A program made the position numbers and the translations under genes. From assembly GCA_021799555.1 (NCBI GenBank), contig JAJZAG010000200.1, positions 1 to 7,173 on the forward strand: DNA of 7,173 bases. Direction: 5' to 3'. Under the pieces are notes generated by a model. That model was not told the DNA's origin. It worked only from the letters and a program-made list of their open reading frames with translations, and did no database searches. The stretch is from Deltaproteobacteria bacterium (GTDB lineage Bacteria > Desulfobacterota > Binatia > Binatales > Binataceae). Shown in pieces: positions 1 through 5,364 of the stretch (its first letter is position 1; each line of letters opens with the position of its first letter).

Positions 1-200
1 TGCTTGGGTTTAAGGAATGGGAACTGGGTTTCCCAGAAGCGCAGGACGAACGTCTCGACGCCGATTCTCGCCGCGGCTTCGCCGATCTTGAGGCCACGCT
101 CGGGAATTTCAGCGGTGAGTGCCGCGACTCGTGCCCGCGCGTCGTTCGGGAAGCGTATGCCGCGTTTGGGCTTGGCGGCGGGACGTTTTTTACGGATCAT
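1..200 (-). CDS. MerR-family HTH transcriptional regulator, N-terminal part (3' end beyond window)
   Basis: The first 66 codons are visible. Residues 1-36 are a basic, Arg/Lys/Pro/Ala-rich lead-in (MIRKKRPAAKPKRG...). From about residue 37 the MerR winged-helix signature follows: GLKIGEAAARIGVETFVLRF and then WETQFPFLKPK. The helix-turn-helix spans roughly residues 38-55, and the 'LRFWE' turn is typical of MerR proteins. The rest of the DNA-binding domain and any effector or dimerisation region lie outside the window. The ATG overlaps the ihfA stop in an ATGA, indicating translational coupling; the site upstream (GGGAAG) is a poor Shine-Dalgarno. From family knowledge, a MerR-like gene often follows ihfA in this cluster in proteobacteria, but its target is generally not known. 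No effector-binding residues can be seen, so metal or drug sensing should not be assumed. Confidence 0.85.
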   Translation of the reverse strand, partial: MIRKKRPAAKPKRGIRFPNDARARVAALTAEIPERGLKIGEAAARIGVETFVLRFWETQFPFLKPK

Positions 201-535
201 GACTTCCCGGAGGTGTCGTTGTTAACCCGGTCCTTCAGCACCTGACTCGGCTTGAAGGATAGCACGCGGCGGGAGTCTATTGTGATAGGGGCGCCGGTCT
301 GAGGGTTGCGTCCGCGGCGAGCGTGCTTGCGATGGACGACGAAAGTGCCAAAGCCGGAGACTTTGACCCGGTCGCCTGCCCGCAAACCATCCTTGATAAT
401 CGCGAAGACGGCTTCAACGATTTCACAGGCTTCCTTTTTCGAGGAGCCTACCCGCTCGTAGATCAAGTCCACGAGGTCGGCTTTGGTCATGCCCTGCGGC
501 GTAAAGGCCCCCACCCGTTCGCTCGCTATGAGCAC
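197..535 (-). CDS. ihfA: Integration host factor alpha subunit (DNA-bending HU/IHF family)
   Basis: This is one subunit of the IHF heterodimer, which binds specific DNA sites, bends them sharply and helps recombination, replication initiation and transcription. The conserved core starts at residue 16 of the long form (MTKADLVDLIYERVGSSKKEACEIV). The dimerisation helices are followed by VKVSGFGTF (about 58-65) and the DNA-binding arm GRNPQTG, with the intercalating Pro at residue 78. The end is RVLSFKPSQVLKDRVN. Two starts are possible. GTG at 535 has a GGAG seven bases upstream and lies three bases after the pheT stop, giving 112 residues. ATG at 490 gives 97 residues, close to the usual family length, but has only a weak ribosome site. 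The 15 extra residues match nothing I know. IHF-alpha rather than HU is supported by the position after pheT. The partner ihfB is not in the window. Confidence 0.93.
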   Translation of the reverse strand: MLIASERVGAFTPQGMTKADLVDLIYERVGSSKKEACEIVEAVFAIIKDGLRAGDRVKVSGFGTFVVHRKHARRGRNPQTGAPITIDSRRVLSFKPSQVLKDRVNNDTSGKS

Positions 536-538
536 GCT

Positions 539-2956
539 TCAACTCCGCAACTCCGCCCCCAGTCGCGTTTTCGCCTGCTCGACCAATGCAGAGTGGACGC
601 GATTGACCTCCTCATCTGTCAGCGTGCGATCCGATCCCCTGTACAAACAAGCCAGTGCGATACTCTTGCGCCCCGGTGCAATCCCCTGTCCCTCGTAAAC
701 GTCGAAGACTTCGACGCTCTCCAAAAGCGGTGACGTGGTTGAATCGCGCACTGTTGCGACCACCATCCCAGCCGGAAAGCTCCGCTCCACCACCAAGGCG
801 AGATCACGGCGGATTGCCGGGAATCGCGGCGGCGGCGCGATCGTATTACGCGGCGTGAAACCATAAGAAATGAGTTTCTCTAAGTCAAGTTCAAAAACTG
901 CGCAAGGCGATTCCAGTTCGAGACGAAGCGCCTCGGCGGGATGCAATTCGCCAAGGTAGCCGGCCGCTTCGCCTTCGACGAGAATCTCGGCCGCGCGGCC
1001 CGGATGAAGGAAGGGGGTGAGAGTGGGTTTGATTGCGCGAAATTCTACTCTCGGCGCGAGGTCGGCTGCTCGCATGTAGGACTCGACGATTCCTTTAATT
1101 GAAAAAAATCCCGCCTCGAGTCCCTTGCTTCCGACCATCGCTGCCGCGTACGGTCCGTAACTCACCCCTGCAATCACTTGACGTTCGCGCGCTTCGTTGC
1201 CAACCCGCCCGAAAGTCTTGCCGATTTCGAAAGCGTGAAACGCGCCGGCCTGCCGATTCAGGTTGAAACGTAGCGCGCCGAGCAGTGCAGGCAACAGACT
1301 CAGGCGCAATTCTCCAAGCTCGGCGGAAAGGGGATTTTCGACTGTGACCGGCGTCGCCCCGGCCGTAATTCCACCAAAGCGAGCGTTATCGGCCGGCGCG
1401 ATGAATGCCAGCGTAACAGCCTCGGTCAGTCCCGCGCCGAGCATCACCTCTCGCGTTCCGGAGATAAAGAGGCGCTCCGGGTTCGCCGCGGTTATCGTGC
1501 TAACGCGCGGAGGCAACGCTTCCGGAATATCTTCAAGACCGCTCAGTCGCGCGACCTCTTCGGCAAGATCGGCGGCTTCGTTTATGTCCGGCCGCCACGA
1601 CGGTGCGGTCACGAGCAGTCTGCCGCGCCCGCCCGGCTTGATTTCGCATCCGATTGAGGCCAGCCGTTTCTTTGTGGTCGCGGCTGGAATTTCCACTCCC
1701 AGAATTGCGGCCATCGCCGGCAACTCGAAAGCGATTTCTCGGCGCGGCGAGGGGGTGGTCTCGATATCGACGATTACGCCAGCGGCTTTGCCGCCCGCCA
1801 GTCCGCGCACGAGTTCTCCGGCGCGATTTGCGGCAGCGGTTTGTCCCGAACAATCGATCGTCCGTGTGAAGCGGTAGCTCGCTTCGCTGGTCAGCCCCAG
1901 GCGGCGTGAGGTTTTTGCGATCGAGGTTGGATCGAAGAATGCGCTTTCGATCACGATTGCGGTAGTCGAGCCGCTGACCTCGGAATTGAGGCCGCCCATC
2001 ACGCCCGCGATCGCGAGGGGCTTTTCCGGATCGGCGATCAATAGATCGTCAGGTGCGAGCGGGCGCCGCACGTTGTCGAGTGTGACGAACTCGCGGTCGG
2101 CGCCGGCGCGGCGGACGATGAGCTTGCCGCCGGAAATTTTTGCGAGGTCGAAAGCGTGCAGCGGTTGCCCACGCTCGAGCATTACGTAGTTCGTTATGTC
2201 CACGACGTTCGAGACCGCGCGCATCCCGCACAACTCGAGCCGTCGGCGTATCCGGATGGGCGACGGGCCGGGCTTGAGATTCATCATTGCCAGCGCTGCG
2301 TAGCGTGGGCATAGATCTGGCGCAAGAATTTCGACCGCGATCGGATTCGCGCCGTCGCTTGATTTAGCTCTGGGCAGGCGCACCCGCGGGATCGTGAGCT
2401 TTGCCCCGAACAGCGCCGCGACTTCGCGCGCGAGGCCGATAATCGACAGACAGTCGCCCCGATTCGGGGTGATTTCGACATCGAGTACCGTATCGTCCAT
2501 TTCGAGGTATTGCGAAAGATCGACGCCGAGCGGTGCATTGGCGGGCAATTCGAGAATGCCCCCGTGGTCTGCTGACAATCCAAGTTCGCGCTCGGAGCAG
2601 AGCATCCCGTTGGACTCGACGCCGCGAATCACAGCCGCCGTTAGCGGTGGTTCTTTGCCCAACTGCGCCCCAACGCGAGCCAGAGCGACCGTGATTCCGG
2701 CGCGGGCGTTGGGAGCGCCGCACACGACACGGAAACGCCCAGCCGCACCGGCGTCAACCTCGCATAGGCTCAGCCGGTCGGCATTGGGATGGCGCCCAGC
2801 GTCGAGCACTTTTGCGACTATGACGCCGCGAAACGCAGGCGCAACTTTTTCGATATTCTCGACAACCAGTCCGGCCACGCTCAACCGATCCGCAATTTGC
2901 TGGGCGGTTGCGTCAACCTGCACGAACTTGCGCATCCAGCCGAGGGGCAGTTTCAT
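539..2956 (-). CDS. pheT: Phenylalanine--tRNA ligase beta subunit
   Basis: This is the large subunit of the cytoplasmic alpha2-beta2 PheRS that charges tRNA-Phe. It provides tRNA binding and hydrolysis of mischarged Tyr-tRNA-Phe. At 805 residues it is of normal length for the full bacterial form. Visible domains in order: N-terminal B1 segment (1-38); EMAP/OB-fold tRNA-binding domain (about 40-150, with HPNADRLSLCEVD and VVCGAPN); the 'EITPNRGDCLSIIGLAREVAAL' linker (161-182); the B3/B4 editing module (about 210-390, with VSNVVDITNYVMLERGQPLH and the IAGVMGG loop); B5 (about 405-475, ending in APSWRPDI); a catalytic-like core without active-site function (about 480-700); and the C-terminal anticodon-binding FDX-ACB domain (about 708-803, with FPAIRRDLALVV). 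The start overlaps the pheS stop as ATGA behind a perfect GGAGGT. No frameshift or missing block was seen. Confidence 0.98.
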   Translation of the reverse strand: MKLPLGWMRKFVQVDATAQQIADRLSVAGLVVENIEKVAPAFRGVIVAKVLDAGRHPNADRLSLCEVDAGAAGRFRVVCGAPNARAGITVALARVGAQLGKEPPLTAAVIRGVESNGMLCSERELGLSADHGGILELPANAPLGVDLSQYLEMDDTVLDVEITPNRGDCLSIIGLAREVAALFGAKLTIPRVRLPRAKSSDGANPIAVEILAPDLCPRYAALAMMNLKPGPSPIRIRRRLELCGMRAVSNVVDITNYVMLERGQPLHAFDLAKISGGKLIVRRAGADREFVTLDNVRRPLAPDDLLIADPEKPLAIAGVMGGLNSEVSGSTTAIVIESAFFDPTSIAKTSRRLGLTSEASYRFTRTIDCSGQTAAANRAGELVRGLAGGKAAGVIVDIETTPSPRREIAFELPAMAAILGVEIPAATTKKRLASIGCEIKPGGRGRLLVTAPSWRPDINEAADLAEEVARLSGLEDIPEALPPRVSTITAANPERLFISGTREVMLGAGLTEAVTLAFIAPADNARFGGITAGATPVTVENPLSAELGELRLSLLPALLGALRFNLNRQAGAFHAFEIGKTFGRVGNEARERQVIAGVSYGPYAAAMVGSKGLEAGFFSIKGIVESYMRAADLAPRVEFRAIKPTLTPFLHPGRAAEILVEGEAAGYLGELHPAEALRLELESPCAVFELDLEKLISYGFTPRNTIAPPPRFPAIRRDLALVVERSFPAGMVVATVRDSTTSPLLESVEVFDVYEGQGIAPGRKSIALACLYRGSDRTLTDEEVNRVHSALVEQAKTRLGAELRS
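543..546 (-). promoter_or_regulatory. Shine-Dalgarno supporting the GTG start of ihfA
   Basis: On the minus strand GGAG is followed by seven bases (TTGAAGC) and then GTG at 535. The site lies inside the last codons of pheT, so ribosomes finishing pheT would sit next to it. A second GGAG lies eight bases further upstream (551-554). The ATG at 490 has no comparable site, and this is the argument for the longer IHF-alpha form. Confidence 0.5.
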
Positions 2957-4002
2957 CGCGTACCTCCGCTGATCGCGGAAAACTGAGCCAGGAACCGAAG
3001 ATCGTTTTCGAAAAATAAACGCATATCGTCGATGCCGAGCGCCATTAATCCGGTGCGCTCTACGCCCATCCCGAATGCGAACCCGCCGTATTCATCCGGA
3101 TCGAGTTTGACCGCGCGGAGCACGTTTGGATGGATCATTCCGCATCCGAGCACTTCGGTCCATCCGCTTTGCTTGCAGACGGGGCATCCAGCGCCTGCGC
3201 ATAGAAGGCAATGAATATCGAGTTCGGCGCTGGGCTCCGTGAAGGGAAAAAAGCTCGCGCGAAAGCGGACCTTGGTGTCGGGTCCAAAGAACGCGCGCGC
3301 GAACTCGGCGAGAAGCCCCTTGAGGTGCGCCATCGTGATGCGTCCTCTACGATCGACCATGAAGCCCTCGATCTGGGTGAACATCGGCGAGGCTCGCACG
3401 CTCAAATCATCGCGCCGGTAACATTTGCCGGGACAGACGACCGCCAGCGGAGGCCGCCGCCGTTCCATCACGCGGATCTGCCCGTTGCTCGTATGCGTGC
3501 GCAACAGCATCGCGCCCGGCACGAAAAAAGTATCTTGCATTTCGCGCGCCGGGTGATTCGGTGGAAAATTCAGCGCGCCGAAATTGTGGAAATCGTCTTC
3601 GATGTCCTGGGTATTTTCGACCTCGAAGCCCATCGCAACCAGGATCGCCAGCATCCGCTCGAGGATTTGCGTTACCGGGTGAATCCGCCCGCGCGGAACT
3701 TTCGCGCCGGGAAGCGTTACATCGAGTGCGGCCTCGGACAAGGAGCGGTCGAGCGCGAGCTGTTGATTGCGCGACTTGAGCTCTTCGATGCGAGCTTCGA
3801 TTTCGCGTTTGATCTGGTTGACGAGCTGTCCGAGCATCGGGCGCTCCGCCTGCGGAACGTCGCGCATTCCGCGCATGATTTCGGTGAGCTCGCCGGCGCG
3901 GCCGAGCGTGCGGATGCGGACCGCTTCGATTGCCGCCTCGCTCGCATCGTCGGCCAGTTCGGCCAATGAGCGACGCCTGATTTCCTCGAGTTGCTCTTTC
4001 AT
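2953..4002 (-). CDS. pheS: Phenylalanine--tRNA ligase alpha subunit
   Basis: This is the catalytic class II subunit of PheRS, which forms Phe-AMP and transfers Phe to the 2'-OH of tRNA-Phe. It has 349 residues, a normal length. The N-terminal coiled-coil arm (about 1-90) is rich in Glu/Arg/Ala. The class II core follows: 'DDFHNFGALNFP' (136-147), substrate-site THTS (169-172), motif 2 region 'YRRDD...QIEG' (195-213, Gln210 and Glu212 kept) and motif 3 'GFAFGMGVER' (307-316). Ala309 corresponds to the residue that sets the size of the Phe pocket. Residues 265-276 carry a CX2CX4CX2C cluster (CLLCAGAGCPVC), a probable zinc knuckle that E. coli PheS lacks but many other bacterial PheS proteins have. 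In the usual 'FHQIEG' the His is Thr here (FTQIEG). GGAG lies nine bases before the ATG. A terminator-like hairpin precedes the gene. Confidence 0.98.
   Translation of the reverse strand: MKEQLEEIRRRSLAELADDASEAAIEAVRIRTLGRAGELTEIMRGMRDVPQAERPMLGQLVNQIKREIEARIEELKSRNQQLALDRSLSEAALDVTLPGAKVPRGRIHPVTQILERMLAILVAMGFEVENTQDIEDDFHNFGALNFPPNHPAREMQDTFFVPGAMLLRTHTSNGQIRVMERRRPPLAVVCPGKCYRRDDLSVRASPMFTQIEGFMVDRRGRITMAHLKGLLAEFARAFFGPDTKVRFRASFFPFTEPSAELDIHCLLCAGAGCPVCKQSGWTEVLGCGMIHPNVLRAVKLDPDEYGGFAFGMGVERTGLMALGIDDMRLFFENDLRFLAQFSAISGGTR
2962..2967 (-). promoter_or_regulatory. Strong Shine-Dalgarno of pheT
   Basis: GGAGGT lies five bases before the pheT ATG and within the last codons of pheS (encoding Gly-Gly). 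With the ATGA stop/start overlap this fixes the pheT start. It also suggests coupled, roughly equal synthesis of the two PheRS subunits, as needed for a heterotetramer. Confidence 0.85.
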
Positions 4003-4005
4003 CGA

Positions 4006-4071
4006 TCAGATCTCCAAAGTTATACGCGCGCCGGCGCGCCGGAAAACAAAAGACCATGTGGCAACCCACAT
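4006..4071 (-). other. Possible 21-codon leader frame through the rplT-pheS hairpin (doubtful)
   Basis: An ATG inside the left arm of the hairpin opens a frame of 21 codons that ends three bases before the pheS ATG. It encodes Trp at codons 2 and 6 and Phe at codons 8 and 10; the Phe codons fall in the U-rich tract after the stem. A leader peptide with Phe codons controls pheST in E. coli (pheM), which is why this was examined. It has no Shine-Dalgarno and only two Phe codons, and its frame is constrained by the hairpin sequence. It is probably chance. Confidence 0.15.
4026..4042. repeat. Overlapping GC-only palindromes upstream of pheS
   Basis: Two overlapping perfect palindromes made only of G and C, a 14-mer at 4026-4039 and a 12-mer at 4031-4042, sit between the terminator-like hairpin and the pheS ribosome site. 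The stretch could fold in RNA, although perfect palindromes leave little loop. It may instead be a DNA-protein site or simply GC-rich spacer. No function is assigned. Confidence 0.4.
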
Positions 4072-4080
4072 GGTCTTTTG
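4043..4080 (-). terminator. Intrinsic terminator or attenuator hairpin between rplT and pheS
   Basis: A perfect 15-bp inverted repeat (arms 4047-4061 and 4066-4080) with a 4-base loop. On the minus strand, the direction of the operon, it reads CAAAAGACCATGTGG, loop GTTG, then the complementary arm ending CTTTTG followed by TTTT. The T-rich 3' side and A-rich 5' side are the usual form of a rho-independent terminator, though the U-tract is interrupted by G and the stem is flanked by A-U pairs. A smaller 6-bp stem (4088-4103, loop of 4) lies just upstream. Because pheS follows on the same strand only 40 bases later with no clear promoter, partial read-through or attenuation is more likely than complete termination. 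In E. coli the equivalent junction carries the pheM attenuator. Confidence 0.75.
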
Positions 4081-4107
4081 GTGCGCGGCGCCGGGAACGG
4101 CGCGACT

Positions 4108-4470
4108 TCAGGCGGCCAGGCCGAGCGCCGTTTTGGCCGTGCGCACCAGCTCGGTAAACAAGCCGTCGCGCTCCTTGGCCAGCACGGCAAGCTGCTTGCG
4201 ATCGACCTCTACGCCGGCCTTTTTGAGCCCGTCGATAAACCTGCTGTAGGACAAGCCGTGCTCGCGTGCGAGGGCGTTGATGCGCTGGACCCAGAGTGCG
4301 CGGTAATCGCGTTTCTTTTGCTTGCGATCGCGGTAAGCGTAGGTAAGGCCCTTCTCGAAGGTATTGCGGGCCTGGCGGTAAAGCTTGCGCCCGCCGACAA
4401 AACCGGCGGCGAGTTTGAGCTGGCGTTTATGTCGGCGGCGGGTTTTAGGTCCGCCTTTTGCGCGCGGCAT
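4108..4470 (-). CDS. rplT: Large ribosomal subunit protein bL20
   Basis: L20 binds 23S rRNA early in 50S assembly. The product has 120 residues, the normal size, and the family pattern throughout. It begins with a strongly basic, rRNA-threading N-terminus (MPRAKGGPKTRRRHKR, 1-16) and continues with 'AAGFVGGRKLYRQARNTFEKGLTYAYRDRKQKKRDYRALWVQRINA' (about 21-66). A globular C-terminal half follows (about 67-117, with LSYSRFIDGLKKAGVEVDRKQLA). The start is fixed by homology and has AAGGA ten bases upstream. It lies 70 bases after rpmI and is followed by a terminator-like hairpin. In E. coli L20 represses its own rpmI-rplT mRNA; no matching RNA operator could be recognised here by eye, so such control is unproven in this organism. 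Confidence 0.98.
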   Translation of the reverse strand: MPRAKGGPKTRRRHKRQLKLAAGFVGGRKLYRQARNTFEKGLTYAYRDRKQKKRDYRALWVQRINALAREHGLSYSRFIDGLKKAGVEVDRKQLAVLAKERDGLFTELVRTAKTALGLAA

Positions 4471-4540
4471 TGGGGTTCAGTCCTTTTCTCGATTGCTTGG
4501 TATTGTGTGATTTTTTCGATGTGATCGCTACAGCTTCGCG

Positions 4541-4738
4541 CTATGCGTTTGGCATCAGGCGTTTGACCGCCACGCTTTCGGTCTTTCCAAGGATACCCGG
4601 CTTGCGCAATCGGCGTTTGTGATTGCGGTTTTTGGCCCAGGCGTGATGGCGCGAGTAGGCCTTCTTGTACTTCACCTTGCCGCTCTTGGTGGTGCGAAAA
4701 CGCTTGGCGGCGGCGCGATTGGTCTTGAGTTTCGGCAT
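4541..4738 (-). CDS. rpmI: Large ribosomal subunit protein bL35
   Basis: L35 is a small, very basic protein of the 50S subunit. The 65-residue product matches the family from end to end: MPKLKTNRAAAKRFRTTKSG (1-20), 'HHAWAKNRNHKRRLRK' (31-46), and the C-terminal 'VAVKRLMPNA'. Lys and Arg make up about two fifths of the residues. The gene lies 36 bases after infC and 70 bases before rplT, the universal infC-rpmI-rplT order. The sequence before the ATG (GAAAGCGAGCAGACCG) has only a poor Shine-Dalgarno, in contrast to the strong sites of infC and pheT. Translation may therefore depend on coupling from infC or be open to feedback control, which is an inference. Confidence 0.98.
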   Translation of the reverse strand: MPKLKTNRAAAKRFRTTKSGKVKYKKAYSRHHAWAKNRNHKRRLRKPGILGKTESVAVKRLMPNA

Positions 4739-4774
4739 CGGTCTGCTCGCTTTCGAAATCGAGAATAAGAGCCT

Positions 4775-5311
4775 CTATCGCGGGGTCAGCAAGACCGACA
4801 TGTTGCGCCCTTCCATCCGGGTTCCCCCGTCCGGCTGCGCGACATCGTTGACATCCAGTACGATACGGTCCAGCAGGGCCCGTCCCAGTTCCGGATGGGT
4901 AATCTCGCGTCCGCGAAACGAAACCGAGAGCTTAACACGCTGCCCTTCACCAATAAAGCGCCGGATATGATTGATTTTGAAAGCAACGTCGTGGTCGCCG
5001 GTCCGCGCGCCCATTTTGACCTCCTTGATCGAGGTCGCCGTGGCATGGCGCTTGGAATCGTGTTGCTTCTTTTTCAGCGAATAACGGTATTTGTCGAAGT
5101 CGGTGATCCGGCATACCGGCGGCTTGGCGGTCGAGGAAACCTCGACCAAATCGAGTCCCTTGCTCTCTGCGATGCGGATAGCTTCGCGCACGGGCAGGAC
5201 TCCCACTTGGGTTCCGTCGGAATCGATCACGCGGACTTCGGGAGCACGGATTAGCTGATTGACGCGAATCGCGGGCTCTCGCGATGGTGGCGTTCTGAAA
5301 TCTCGGCGAAT
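4775..5311 (-). CDS. infC: Translation initiation factor IF-3, starting at an AUU codon
   Basis: IF3 binds the 30S subunit, keeps it apart from 50S and checks initiator tRNA and start-codon pairing. With the start used here the protein has 178 residues, normal for the family. The N-domain is about residues 15-85 (IRVNQLIRAPEVRVIDSDGT, then GLDLVEVSSTAKPPVCRITDF and DKYRYSLKKKQ), followed by a lysine-rich linker. The C-domain is about 95-178 (IKEVKMGARTGDHDVAFKI, FRGREITHPELG, RMEGRNMSVLLTPR). The first ATG/GTG/TTG in frame is GTG at 5230, which would delete the conserved IRVNQLIRAPEVR segment. Upstream in the same frame there is no ATG, GTG or TTG before a TAA. ATT at 5309-5311 lies five bases after GGAGGAGGT and gives a normal N-terminus. 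An AUU start is a known feature of infC in E. coli, where it allows IF3 to limit its own synthesis. Confidence 0.95.
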   Translation of the reverse strand: MRRDFRTPPSREPAIRVNQLIRAPEVRVIDSDGTQVGVLPVREAIRIAESKGLDLVEVSSTAKPPVCRITDFDKYRYSLKKKQHDSKRHATATSIKEVKMGARTGDHDVAFKINHIRRFIGEGQRVKLSVSFRGREITHPELGRALLDRIVLDVNDVAQPDGGTRMEGRNMSVLLTPR

Positions 5312-5316
5312 ATTGC

Positions 5317-5325
5317 ACCTCCTCC
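5317..5325 (-). promoter_or_regulatory. Extended Shine-Dalgarno of infC that fixes the AUU start
   Basis: GGAGGAGGT lies five bases (GCAAT) before ATT at 5311. It is the strongest ribosome site in the window, paired with one of the weakest start codons. That pairing fits IF3-controlled initiation, with strong 30S binding followed by rejection of AUU when IF3 is plentiful. Confidence 0.85.
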
Positions 5326-5340
5326 GGCGCGACGGCCGGA
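5323..5340 (-). promoter_or_regulatory. Small stem-loop touching the infC ribosome-binding site
   Basis: A 6-bp stem with arms TCCGGC (5335-5340) and GCCGGA (5323-5328) and a 6-base loop. The right arm includes the first GGA of GGAGGAGGT and leaves GGAGGT free. It lies in the 53-base gap between the thrS stop and infC. The stem is short and GC-rich, so chance is possible. If it forms it could tune access to the infC start. Confidence 0.35.
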
Positions 5341-5364
5341 ATCCTGTTTATCATTTGCCCGCCA

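Noticed and set aside
3211..3969. 252-residue open frame on the plus strand
   Set aside because: It lies wholly antisense to pheS, has no recognisable family and no ribosome site, and is typical of antisense openness in GC-rich coding DNA.
4015..4046. Possible internal promoter before pheS (TATAAC on the minus strand)
   Set aside because: A TATAAC-like box exists, but the only T-rich candidate for a -35 box is the terminator tail at poor spacing, separated by a GC-only palindrome. The support is too weak to annotate.
3407..4069. 220-residue minus-strand frame starting in the rplT-pheS gap
   Set aside because: It overlaps pheS in a different frame, and its Arg-rich sequence is a frame-shifted shadow of pheS.
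4003..4107. T-box riboswitch controlling pheST
   Set aside because: The gap is only about 105 bases and has no T-box consensus or antiterminator-like sequence; only a simple terminator-like hairpin is visible.
3991..4524. 177-residue open frame on the plus strand
   Set aside because: It is antisense to rplT and to the hairpin region; its composition is only the complement of a basic ribosomal protein gene.
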